In this document: one piece after another, positions 1-6,871 of the stretch
Layout: every line of letters starts with the position of its first letter
Position numbering within the stretch: position 1 is the stretch's first letter
NCBI GenBank assembly: GCA_947258905.1
Contig: CAMYKF010000461.1
Coordinates: forward strand, 1 to 25,002
Length of the DNA stretch: 25,002 nt
Direction of reading: 5' to 3'
Origin: an uncultured Pirellulaceae bacterium
Lineage (GTDB): Bacteria > Planctomycetota > Planctomycetia > Pirellulales > Pirellulaceae
The notes under the pieces: model-generated
Seen by the model: only the letters and a program-made list of their open reading frames with translations
What the model was told of the DNA's origin: nothing
The model's database searches: none
Position numbers and translations under genes: made by a program

Positions 1-5
1 CTCCC

Positions 6-52
6 CGCCATCCCGTCAGGTCGGGATTGGCGACCCTCCCGGCGGGAGGGTC
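6..52. repeat. Two tandem hairpins at left edge
   Basis: Two inverted repeats lie back to back. CGCCATCCCG (6-15) pairs with CGGGATTGGCG (22-32) with one extra base. GACCCTCCC (32-40) pairs perfectly with GGGAGGGTC (44-52) across a 3-base loop. No T-tract follows on either strand, so a classical intrinsic terminator is not supported. They lie about 215 bases beyond the stop of the minus-strand beta-propeller gene. They are probably part of the repeat-rich spacer, or of an element extending beyond the window. Confidence 0.6.
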
Positions 53-81
53 ACGAGAATTTGCCACTAAATTCCCCGAAG

Positions 82-114
82 AGCCCCCTCGGGGAGAGGG
101 TTGGGTTTGAGGGC
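82..114. repeat. Partial CTCTCCC/GGGAGAG-family element
   Basis: The stretch contains CCCCCTCGGGGAGAGGG followed by TTGGGTTTGAGGGC. The same order of motifs (a C/G-rich GAGGGAGAGGG core plus a GGTTGGGTGAGGGC-like tail) appears in inverted form around 10672-10735. Only one arm is seen here, so this looks like a half or decayed copy of a dispersed intergenic repeat. Confidence 0.5.
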
Positions 115-186
115 CTACAAGCTTCAGGCGAGGTGTTATCGGACGCGTTCTGTTGACTGAGTTGCTTCGCCTCCGATGCAATGACT

Positions 187-232
187 GCCCCTCATCCGGC
201 CTTCGGCCACCTTCTCCCAAAGGGAGAAGGGC
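187..232. repeat. CCTTCTCCC hairpin repeat, copy 1
   Basis: CCTTCTCCC (210-218) and GGGAGAAGG (222-230) form a perfect 9-bp stem with an AAA loop, preceded by CCCCTCATCCGG (188-199). The same parts recur at 18108-18160, where CCTTCTCCC, GGGAGAAGG and CCGGATGAGGGG (reverse complement of the preceding segment) are found. Two copies 18 kb apart show a dispersed family and not a chance hairpin. It lies just beyond the 3' end of the minus-strand beta-propeller gene and could also affect its transcript end. Confidence 0.65.
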
Positions 233-266
233 CCAAGCTTGCCGCAGTCTGTTCTCCGCCACGTTC

Positions 267-1637
267 CTACTCTTCCTCAATGCAGTACAAATACCGCTTG
301 CCCCGCAGCAAGATCTGGTTGCCGATCAGGGCCGGGGTGGCGTCGATGCGGTCATCGAGACGATTGGTCGACACGACTTCGTATTCATCAGTGTCTTTCA
401 GGACCATTGACGTACCGTCGCGACCGACGATGTACACGTAACCGCCGGCTGCCACAGGCGAAGCGTACACGCCCTCGAGATCCTCCAGCCGAACTTGACC
501 AAATACCGGGTCGCCGGACTCGGCGTCGACACAATTGAGAATGTTGCGGCTGCCCGAGAGGAACCACAAGCGACCCGAGGAGAGCATCAGCGATGGAACG
601 TCAGGCGCCATCTCGGTGGTGCTCCATGCGACTCCGTTGCCAGCCCTCAAATCTCCGGTTTCGGCAAATTGAATGGCGCTAAGGAAAAACCCCTGACGAC
701 CGCTGGCCAGAAACACCATGTCGTCATGCACGACCGGAGCGGTGATCGGTCGCGAGGTAAATCCGGCCAACCGCCACAACTCCTCACCCGATTTCAGATC
801 GTAACCTCGCGCATGGTTTTCGCCGCCGGTGACCAAAACCGGTTTGCCTTCGTGCTCGACGACCATCGGTGTAACCCAGTTCGACGGCTCGTCGCGATCG
901 ACCTTCCATTTGGTCTCGCCGGTCAGCGCGTCCAGGGCCATCACCCAGGAATCGCCTTCGTGATCCCACGGCACCACGATCGTGTCCTTGTACAGCACCG
1001 GCGAACTGCCTTCGCCAAACCCGTTGCGGGTCATCATCTGTCCAAAATCGTCACGTGCCCATTTCAGGTTGCCGTCCATGTCGTAGCAGTACAGGCCGCG
1101 TGAACCGAAGTGCGACCAGACGTGTTTGCCATCAGTGACGGGCGATGCCGACGCAAAGCTGTGGTCGGGATGGTGTCCCTGGTGCGGCGTGGTTTCCACG
1201 GCGGTCTGTTCCCAGAGTTTTTCACCGGTATTGCGGTCGTAGCACAGGGTGACAAATTTCGTGGGCACCAGTGGCGCTGAACGCCTGCGGCCTCGTCCGC
1301 GGCGGCCACGACGCTCGCGGGGCGGCTCTGCCTCGGCCTGCGGTTCGGGCGTGGCATTGGGGTCGGGGATGGCCGTCAGGATAAAAACCTTGTCGCCCCA
1401 CACAATGGGCGAAGCATTGTTCCCCGGCCCGGGCAATTCCACTTTCCATTTGACGTTCTTGTCCTCGCTCCAGTCGGTGGGCGGGTTGGCGGTCTCGGAA
1501 GTGCCGTTGAAAGTCGGCCCGCGGAAATTCGGCCATTGATCGGCCGAGTCTTCCTGGGCGTGGATCGTGGTGGTCAGGCTGATGGACAGGGCCAGCCCCA
1601 CACAGGCTGGCAATACGTTGGTGATTATCCGGTTCAT
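267..1637 (-). CDS. Secreted PQQ-like beta-propeller repeat protein
   Basis: The 456-residue protein has an N-terminal signal peptide (about residues 1-27, ending near TTTIHAQ) and the motif WPNFRGPTFNGTSE at 35-48, typical of planctomycete PQQ-type (BamB-like) beta-propellers. Repeated blade motifs follow: 'LCYDRNTGEKLWEQ', 'LDALTGETKWKV', 'YDLKSGEELWRL' and 'NCVDAESGDPVFG', each an Asp/Gly turn followed by Lys/Glu-Trp. It is probably exported; no catalytic residues can be assigned, and PQQ binding is not implied by the fold. Residues 107-120 form an arginine/glycine insert inside an early blade. I chose ATG at 1637, because it sits directly before the signal peptide; an in-frame ATG at 1745 would add 36 residues and spoil the leader. 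It is divergent from typA, with a 229-base spacer. Confidence 0.85.
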   Translation of the reverse strand: MNRIITNVLPACVGLALSISLTTTIHAQEDSADQWPNFRGPTFNGTSETANPPTDWSEDKNVKWKVELPGPGNNASPIVWGDKVFILTAIPDPNATPEPQAEAEPPRERRGRRGRGRRRSAPLVPTKFVTLCYDRNTGEKLWEQTAVETTPHQGHHPDHSFASASPVTDGKHVWSHFGSRGLYCYDMDGNLKWARDDFGQMMTRNGFGEGSSPVLYKDTIVVPWDHEGDSWVMALDALTGETKWKVDRDEPSNWVTPMVVEHEGKPVLVTGGENHARGYDLKSGEELWRLAGFTSRPITAPVVHDDMVFLASGRQGFFLSAIQFAETGDLRAGNGVAWSTTEMAPDVPSLMLSSGRLWFLSGSRNILNCVDAESGDPVFGQVRLEDLEGVYASPVAAGGYVYIVGRDGTSMVLKDTDEYEVVSTNRLDDRIDATPALIGNQILLRGKRYLYCIEEE

Positions 1638-1866
1638 TATGTCGGCCCCAGGGGTGTAGGTTGCGGGTTTGGGTTCAGCGAGTTGGTTTTGGCATTGTAC
1701 TGCCGCCGTCATTGGGGCAAAACAAGTAGCCACGCACGCAAGCATTTAACCCGCGGCCGACCTCAAAAGCTCGTCCAAATATCCGTCAAACCCGCTTTTC
1801 CATACAGTACCGCGCAGTGTATTAGCGGGTCGGTATGAGCCCTGAATCCTTCTGGCTGGTGACATC
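1638..1866. promoter_or_regulatory. Divergent spacer, beta-propeller gene / typA
   Basis: This 229-base region must hold the promoters of two divergent genes. ACCCGC (1790-1795) and GCGGGT (1825-1830) form a spaced inverted repeat; AACCCGC also occurs at 1748-1754. I see no convincing -35/-10 pair. The assignment as promoter region rests on gene orientation. Confidence 0.3.
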
Positions 1867-3696
1867 TTGAGCCAACAACGTTCCGACATTCGCAATATCG
1901 TGATCATCGCCCACGTCGACCACGGCAAGACGACGCTGGTCGATTGCCTGCTTCGGCAAAGCGGCCAGTTTCGGGACGCCCAGCTCAAGGGCGAACGCAT
2001 CCTCGATTCCGGCGATCTGGAAAAGGAACGTGGCATCACGATTCTTGCCAAGAACATCGCTTTGCCGTACAAGGGCACCAGGATCAATATCATCGACACG
2101 CCAGGCCACGCCGATTTTGGTGGCGAAGTGGAACGCGTCCTGCGCATGGCCGATGGCGCTTTGTTGCTGGTCGACGCGGCCGAAGGGCCCATGCCGCAAA
2201 CGCGATTTGTGTTGTCCAAGGCACTGGAAGTCGGACTCAAGCCGATCGTGGTCGTCAACAAGATCGACAAGCCCGACGCGCGAACCGCCGAGGTGCTCGA
2301 TGAAACCCTTGAACTGATTCTGGAACTGGGTGGCGAAGAGTATCTGGAACACTTTCACTACATGCTGACCTCGGCCAAGGAAGGATATGCCACGCCCAGC
2401 CCGCAAACCCCGAGTGACTCGATGGCTCCGCTGCTGGATATGGTGCTGGAAAATGTGCCGCCACCGGAAGTCGAGGAGGGCCCGTTTCGCATGCCGGTTA
2501 CGACCATTGACTGGTCCGAGTATGTAGGACGAATCGCCATCGGCCGCATCCGCTCGGGAACGATCAGCAAGGGCGAAACGGTGGCCTTGTTGCAGGACAA
2601 GAATCAACGCACGACAGCCAAAGTGGCCACGGTTTATGAATTCGACAAGCTGGGACGCACCGAAGTTGAAACGGGAACGGCTGGCGACGTCGCCGCACTG
2701 GTCGGTCTGGAGGGCATCGAGATCGGCGACACGATTTGCCATCCCGATGTCAGCGAGGCGTTTCCGCGGATCAAGGTCGATGAACCGACCCTGCAAATGA
2801 TCTTTACCATCAACAATTCGCCGCTGGCCGGTCGCGAAGGGAAATTCGTCACCGGGAGACAGCTACGTGAGCGGTTGATGCGGGAATTGCAACGCAATGT
2901 GGCATTGCGAGTCGATGCCGGGGAGGGTGCTGATGCCTTTCGCGTTGCCGGTCGCGGTATTCTTCATCTGGCGGTGCTCATCGAAACGATGCGACGCGAA
3001 GGTTACGAACTGTCGGTCGGCAAGCCGCAGGTCCTGAAAAAGAAAATCGACGGTGTGATTTGCGAGCCCTTCGAGTCGCTGGTTGTGGAAGTACCGGCGG
3101 ACAAGATCGGACCGGTGATGGAAATGGTCGGTGCCCGCCGCGGCGAAATGATCGAAATGAATCCGCGAGGCGAGTACACATGCGTGCTGTTCCATATTCC
3201 AGCCCGTGGTCTGATCGGACTGCGCAGCCGTCTGCTCAACGCTACTCAGGGAACCGCCATCATGCACCATCGCTATCTGGAGTACCGGCCAGCCGAGGGC
3301 GACATCCCCAAACGGCCCAACGGCGTGATGGTATCGATGGCGTCCGGCAAGGCCGTGCCGTTTGCCCTGTTTGGACTGCAGCAACGGGCCGAGATGTTTG
3401 TCAGTCCCGGTGATGAAGTTTACGAGGGAATGATCGTCGGCGAGAACGCCCGCGATAACGACTTGCCGGTCAATCCGACCCGGGAAAAGAAGCTGACCAA
3501 CATTCGCGCCGCCGGCAGTGACGAAAACATTCTGCTCAAACCGCCCCGCGAGTTTTCACTGGAGGCCGCGCTGGAATACATCGAGGATGGCGAACTGGTG
3601 GAAATTACTCCGACCAAGATTCGACTCCGCAAAACACTGCTGCGGGAATCCGAACGCCGTCGCATGGCCCGCGCCGCCATTGGGGCTGAAGATTAA
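1867..3696 (+). CDS. typA: Ribosome-associated GTPase TypA/BipA
   Basis: This 609-residue protein is a translational GTPase of the EF-G superfamily that binds the ribosome and supports assembly and stress or cold growth in other bacteria. All G motifs are visible: AHVDHGKTT (15-23), RGITI in switch I (about 55-59), DTPGH, NKID (near 131) and TSAKEG. Domain II follows, then the EF-G-like domain III/V region and the TypA-specific C-terminal part with 'RGLIGLRSRLLNATQGTAIMHH' split around residue 450 and 'NARDNDLPVNPTREKKLTNIRA' near 525. Length matches the family (about 605-615). The start is TTG at 1867; it gives the canonical N-terminus, and no in-frame ATG lies nearby upstream. A partial Shine-Dalgarno (GGTGA) lies about 6 bases before it. 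It appears to be transcribed alone. Confidence 0.97.
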   Translation: MSQQRSDIRNIVIIAHVDHGKTTLVDCLLRQSGQFRDAQLKGERILDSGDLEKERGITILAKNIALPYKGTRINIIDTPGHADFGGEVERVLRMADGALLLVDAAEGPMPQTRFVLSKALEVGLKPIVVVNKIDKPDARTAEVLDETLELILELGGEEYLEHFHYMLTSAKEGYATPSPQTPSDSMAPLLDMVLENVPPPEVEEGPFRMPVTTIDWSEYVGRIAIGRIRSGTISKGETVALLQDKNQRTTAKVATVYEFDKLGRTEVETGTAGDVAALVGLEGIEIGDTICHPDVSEAFPRIKVDEPTLQMIFTINNSPLAGREGKFVTGRQLRERLMRELQRNVALRVDAGEGADAFRVAGRGILHLAVLIETMRREGYELSVGKPQVLKKKIDGVICEPFESLVVEVPADKIGPVMEMVGARRGEMIEMNPRGEYTCVLFHIPARGLIGLRSRLLNATQGTAIMHHRYLEYRPAEGDIPKRPNGVMVSMASGKAVPFALFGLQQRAEMFVSPGDEVYEGMIVGENARDNDLPVNPTREKKLTNIRAAGSDENILLKPPREFSLEAALEYIEDGELVEITPTKIRLRKTLLRESERRRMARAAIGAED

Positions 3697-3800
3697 GTCC
3701 GCCCGACCTTTGACTTCCGATTGCGAATCGCGTAGTGCCACAACGACACTGCTGGACGAGCCGAGACCGTCCGGGATTGGATTCCCCTGCTGGACAAGCT

Positions 3801-3930
3801 GAGGGTGTCCGGGAATTGCATTTGGATACATCGCACAATTCCAGCGGCAGGGCGCAAGCCCTCCGGTCCTTCACCCGCAATCCACAACCGGAGGGCTCGC
3901 GCCCTTCCGCTACAATTCCCGAACACCCTC
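3801..3930. repeat. Nested inverted-repeat element
   Basis: The 367-base gap 3697-4063 has no gene but holds a layered palindrome. The inner arms are 3835-3867 and 3887-3918 (GGGCGCAAGCCCTCCGGT pairs with ACCGGAGGGCTCGCGCCC with one mismatch). The outer arms are GAGGGTGTCCGGGAATTG (3801-3818) and CAATTCCCGAACACCCTC (3913-3930), again with one mismatch. The right outer arm overlaps the right inner arm, so two alternative foldings compete. There is no T-tract. Upstream, at about 3765-3795, are further GTCCGGGATTGG and CTGCTGGACAAGC pieces resembling the outer arm. A REP/MITE-like dispersed element is the likeliest reading. Confidence 0.65.
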
Positions 3931-4063
3931 GGGCAAGCCAGCAGTGGCACCGGCGCGTAGCGTGGGCATGTCCATTTGCAATTGCCTGTCTCAAACCTTT
4001 CGGTTTCCGTTCCCGTAAAAAATATCCAGCAAAGAAGTCCGGAAACGACAAACTGCGTCTGCC

Positions 4064-4441
4064 ATGCCTGACCCATCCCGATCCGATATGTCACGACCAG
4101 CGATGCGTCTGCCGGCCATCCTTGCGTTCTTGCTGTTGATGGCGGTTGGCGTCGTGACCGTGCTGGTAATCCAGCGATCCGCTCCACGCCCGATATCGCA
4201 GTCAACCAGCCCGGACGGCTCGTGGTCGGTAAGTGTTGAGGGCTCGCCCAAATTGCTGGGCGGCTATGAAGTGGTCGTGCGTGTCGGCAACGACCGGGGC
4301 GAGGTAGAGCAGGGCGGCTTTGTGATCGGATTGATTGATGATCTGGAGTCCGCCGCGATCCGGTATCGCGTCACGTTCGATGGCAATGACACAGCGCGGG
4401 TTGGTGACCGGGTGATCGAGAAGTCGCGGTATGTCAACTAA
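4064..4441 (+). CDS. Small membrane-anchored hypothetical protein
   Basis: I do not recognise a family. The 125-residue product has an N-terminal hydrophobic helix (about residues 16-35, LPAILAFLLLMAVGVVTVLV), which would act as a signal anchor or uncleaved signal. A soluble domain of about 85 residues rich in beta-forming segments follows ('DGSWSVSVEG', 'YEVVVRVGND', 'IRYRVTFDGND') and ends in 'EKSRYVN'. The start is uncertain: in-frame ATGs at 4064, 4088 and 4103 all precede the hydrophobic helix and none has a clear ribosome binding site. Coding potential is supported by the coherent leader-plus-domain layout. It lies after typA, separated by the nested repeat, and converges with the exonuclease gene. 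Confidence 0.6.
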   Translation: MPDPSRSDMSRPAMRLPAILAFLLLMAVGVVTVLVIQRSAPRPISQSTSPDGSWSVSVEGSPKLLGGYEVVVRVGNDRGEVEQGGFVIGLIDDLESAAIRYRVTFDGNDTARVGDRVIEKSRYVN

Positions 4442-4445
4442 TCAT

Positions 4446-4661
4446 CGTCTTCATCCTCGTCTTTATCGCATCCGGCAATCGATTGTCTCATTCCAATCGT
4501 CATCATGATCGAGGGCATGCCGATTTCAGGTAGCGGTGGCTTCCAGCCGCCGGATATCTTGTGCCAATCCAGAATCGGCGGCTGGAAGCCACCGCTACGG
4601 GTCGTGCTTGGTAGCGTAACCAGGAGGCAAAGATCAAGACGAAGACGAAGAGGAGGATCAA
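4446..4661. repeat. Hexamer-periodic inverted arms around REP copy 1
   Basis: The spacer between two convergent genes opens with a pyrimidine-rich stretch, TCGTCTTCATCCTCGTCTTT (4445-4464), and closes with its purine-rich counterpart, ATCAAGACGAAGACGAAGAG (4633-4652). About 19 of 23 positions pair when aligned as inverted arms. Both have a near 6-base period (GACGAA GACGAA GAGGAG). The palindrome at 4530-4598 lies between them, so the whole unit is a repeat within a repeat. The same style of purine/pyrimidine arms recurs at 9669-9748. Confidence 0.55.
4530..4598. repeat. REP-like palindrome, GTAGCGG family, copy 1
   Basis: The left arm at 4530-4552 begins GTAGCGGTGGCTTCCAGCC. The right arm at 4576-4598 is its exact reverse complement over all 23 bases, with a 23-base loop. 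The same left arm is found unchanged at 23048-23070. It lies between two convergent genes, where a hairpin could end both transcripts, but there is no T-tract. Confidence 0.85.
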
Positions 4662-5522
4662 TTAACTCTCCAGCGGCAACAGCTCCTCCCACGGGTTTTC
4701 CCAAGGTTGCCACTTTTCCAGGTACTCGGCGTAGATCGGGTATTCGTCGGTCCGGGAATGCAGCCACTTGCGGGCCTCGGCGAACAGTTTTTGTTCCTTG
4801 TCAAGTTGCAGTCGGCCGGTCATCACCATGGCGCGCAGGAACACAAAGTAGGTATCCAGCACGTCGCAGCGGCAATAGTCGTTGATGGCCGCGACCTTGC
4901 CCTTCTCGAACAGGTCTTGCACCTTGTCGCCGGAGATATCCATCTTGCCCGGGATGCCAATCAGGTTGGCGATCAGGTTCAGCCCGCCATTAAGGCGTGT
5001 TGCACCGAAGTTCGTGAAGAGATCCTGCAGATCCAGATGCGAGCCGAGATTGTAACGGTTGCGTTTCTGTTGGTAGGCCGCGTCCTTCATGTTGAACCAG
5101 TCGGGCACGCCAAGACCGAAACGGAAGGCCGCCAGTTCCAGCAGCGGAATATCGAAGCCGCGTCCGTTGAAGCTGATCAGCGTCGGCATGTCGTACTGTA
5201 GCCAGCCACGCCAGAAATTCTCGACCATGACATGGGTGCGAAATTCGGGCTCATCCAGCGTCACCAGATCGAGCAGGCGAAACCTGGCATCCACCTTGGC
5301 AACTGCGATCGATACCGGTTTCTGAAACGTGTAGGGGATGAAATCGGTGCCGTATTTTTGTCGCCGCTCCTCGCGGTACCGAGCCACCGCCTGCACCTTC
5401 GTCAACTTCTCCTTTGGATACTTGATCGAAGCGACCAGATCACCGTCGGCAACCGATTCGACATCGAATACGAGATAACGGACCTTGTTCGCCGCTTCTG
5501 CAGCAGTCTTGTTTTTCGGCAT
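4662..5522 (-). CDS. PolB-type 3'-5' exonuclease domain protein
   Basis: This 286-residue protein is a predicted 3'-5' exonuclease of the DnaQ/RNase H-like fold, close to the exonuclease domain of family B DNA polymerases (the stand-alone PolB-exo-like group). Three motifs are visible: Exo I D20-V-E22 in 'YLVFDVES', Exo II 'SFNGRGFDIPLLEL' with D124, and Exo III Y216-CRC-D220 in 'NDYCRCDVLD'. These acidic residues would hold two metal ions. No polymerase domain follows, so it would act alone in DNA or RNA end processing in the cytoplasm; its substrate is unknown. The length fits the family. It begins only 18 bases after the stop of the alpha-barrel gene on the same strand, so it is probably the last gene of that operon, though its function does not obviously match the exported partners. 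Confidence 0.88.
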   Translation of the reverse strand: MPKNKTAAEAANKVRYLVFDVESVADGDLVASIKYPKEKLTKVQAVARYREERRQKYGTDFIPYTFQKPVSIAVAKVDARFRLLDLVTLDEPEFRTHVMVENFWRGWLQYDMPTLISFNGRGFDIPLLELAAFRFGLGVPDWFNMKDAAYQQKRNRYNLGSHLDLQDLFTNFGATRLNGGLNLIANLIGIPGKMDISGDKVQDLFEKGKVAAINDYCRCDVLDTYFVFLRAMVMTGRLQLDKEQKLFAEARKWLHSRTDEYPIYAEYLEKWQPWENPWEELLPLES

Positions 5523-5540
5523 AGGCCTGACTTTAGTGAC

Positions 5541-6800
5541 TTATTTCGATGCTGAAAAGCAGCGTTGCAAAGTCATCAGGGCATAGGCCGTGCCGTATTG
5601 CTGGTGATAGTCGTACAGCGGGTAATCCCACCAGCAGCCGTTTTCTTCCTGGCGATCAAGGATCAGCCGGGCCAGCATGCCCTGATAGGGATCGCGCTCG
5701 TCGGCCGGTAACTGCTCCATACAGTGAGCGGCATAATAATGGCCGTAATAATAAAAGTAGCCGGCAACGCCCATCCACGATTCGTGAGGCACCGGACGTT
5801 TGCGGCCCATGTCCAGCCAGCCGTTGCGTTCGTACAGTCGCACCAGCCAGTGCTTGAGTACGTTATCCGTAATATCCTCGTCGCCAAACATACGCAGTGC
5901 TGCATTACAGGCCTGGCTGCGACCCAGACTGCCGCCGGGGCGATTGATGCCCGCCATGGGACGGTTCTTCAGGTATTCGCCATATAGATACGTGAAATCC
6001 GGTTTGCGCTGGCGAATCGTGGCGGCAATGGCCCGGTCCACCGTGCGCTGGTTCAGTTCAAAACCGGCGGCCTCGGCCCGGTGCATTACAATCAACACCG
6101 TGGCGTTGACGAAACTGATGGAATCCGATGTCGGTTTGCGGCCGCCGTAACGAAAATCGTAATAGCCCCAGCCGCCATCGACCGATTCATAGGCATCCAG
6201 CATTTCCAGCTGCAACTTGACCAGTTCATCGATTTGCTGGACCTTCTCGTCGCTAATGCCATCCCGCTGGCGCAGGGCCAACAGCGCGGGAATCGCATAG
6301 GCATGCCCCCAGCAATTGTAGATGGCGTCGCTGGTCGCGCGTTTAAGCGTGGGTAACTGCTCCAGCAACCACGCTTCGGCCTTGTCCACGCAGGTTTGCA
6401 CGTCCGGGTTGTCCGCGCCGGTTTCCAGCAGGGCCGTGATGCACATGGATGTGGTCGCCATACGAAAGGCGTCATGGGCGCCGGGGATAGGCGCGTAGAT
6501 GTTCAGATCCTTGGTGTTGGTGGCTGCGCCCCAGGCACCGGTTTCGCGCTGGCAGCCGATCAGGAAATCGATACCCTGGTCGATGGATTGCTGGATCTCG
6601 ATTTGCGACGGCGCGTCGAAGTCGGGAATGACTGGCGGCTGGCTGAAGTCGTAGGGGTCCTCGACGAGTCGTTCCCGAGATTGTGATTCGTCGGTTTCCT
6701 GTGGCGGCGTTTCCTGTTTGGGTGGCGCTTCCACCTGAGCCCACGCGGTTCCCGCACTCACGGCCAGCGCCAACAGCCAGATCAAACCGGATTTGTTCAT
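5541..6800 (-). CDS. Secreted prenyltransferase/squalene-cyclase-like repeat protein
   Basis: The 419-residue product has a signal peptide (about 1-21, IWLLALAVSAGTAWAQ), a Pro/Gln-rich linker (23-45), then an alpha/alpha-toroid like those of squalene-hopene cyclases and prenyltransferase beta subunits. Signature turns are 'GCQRETGAWG', 'SVDGGWGYYDF', and 'DRQEENGCWWDY' plus 'YGTAYALMTLQRC' at the C-terminus. The DxDD acid motif of hopene cyclases is not seen, and the protein is exported, so a terpene cyclase role is unlikely. A structural or binding role in the periplasm is inferred. The start is ATG at 6800, preceded by an AAGGCGA-type ribosome site and followed at once by the leader; an ATG at 6872 would overlap the upstream stop and add an unlikely tail. 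It is the middle gene of a minus-strand operon, 71 bases after the adaptor gene. Confidence 0.85.
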   Translation of the reverse strand: MNKSGLIWLLALAVSAGTAWAQVEAPPKQETPPQETDESQSRERLVEDPYDFSQPPVIPDFDAPSQIEIQQSIDQGIDFLIGCQRETGAWGAATNTKDLNIYAPIPGAHDAFRMATTSMCITALLETGADNPDVQTCVDKAEAWLLEQLPTLKRATSDAIYNCWGHAYAIPALLALRQRDGISDEKVQQIDELVKLQLEMLDAYESVDGGWGYYDFRYGGRKPTSDSISFVNATVLIVMHRAEAAGFELNQRTVDRAIAATIRQRKPDFTYLYGEYLKNRPMAGINRPGGSLGRSQACNAALRMFGDEDITDNVLKHWLVRLYERNGWLDMGRKRPVPHESWMGVAGYFYYYGHYYAAHCMEQLPADERDPYQGMLARLILDRQEENGCWWDYPLYDYHQQYGTAYALMTLQRCFSASK

Positions 6801-6871
6801 GGGATTCGCCTTCTGATCAGAGTGCCGCAAAAGAACTCGTTGAATTGATCGCCATCCAACCCGGCTATCCA

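Noticed and set aside
495..1103. Open frame of 202 codons on the plus strand
   Set aside because: It is antisense to the beta-propeller gene, whose domain motifs are clear. The frame has no leader, family motif or ribosome site.
1822..2796. Open frame of 324 codons on the minus strand
   Set aside because: It lies opposite the unmistakable typA gene and is a by-product of its codon use.
5541..6800. Squalene-hopene cyclase for hopanoid synthesis
   Set aside because: The DxDD motif is not seen, the protein is shorter than cyclases (about 630 residues), and it has a signal peptide.
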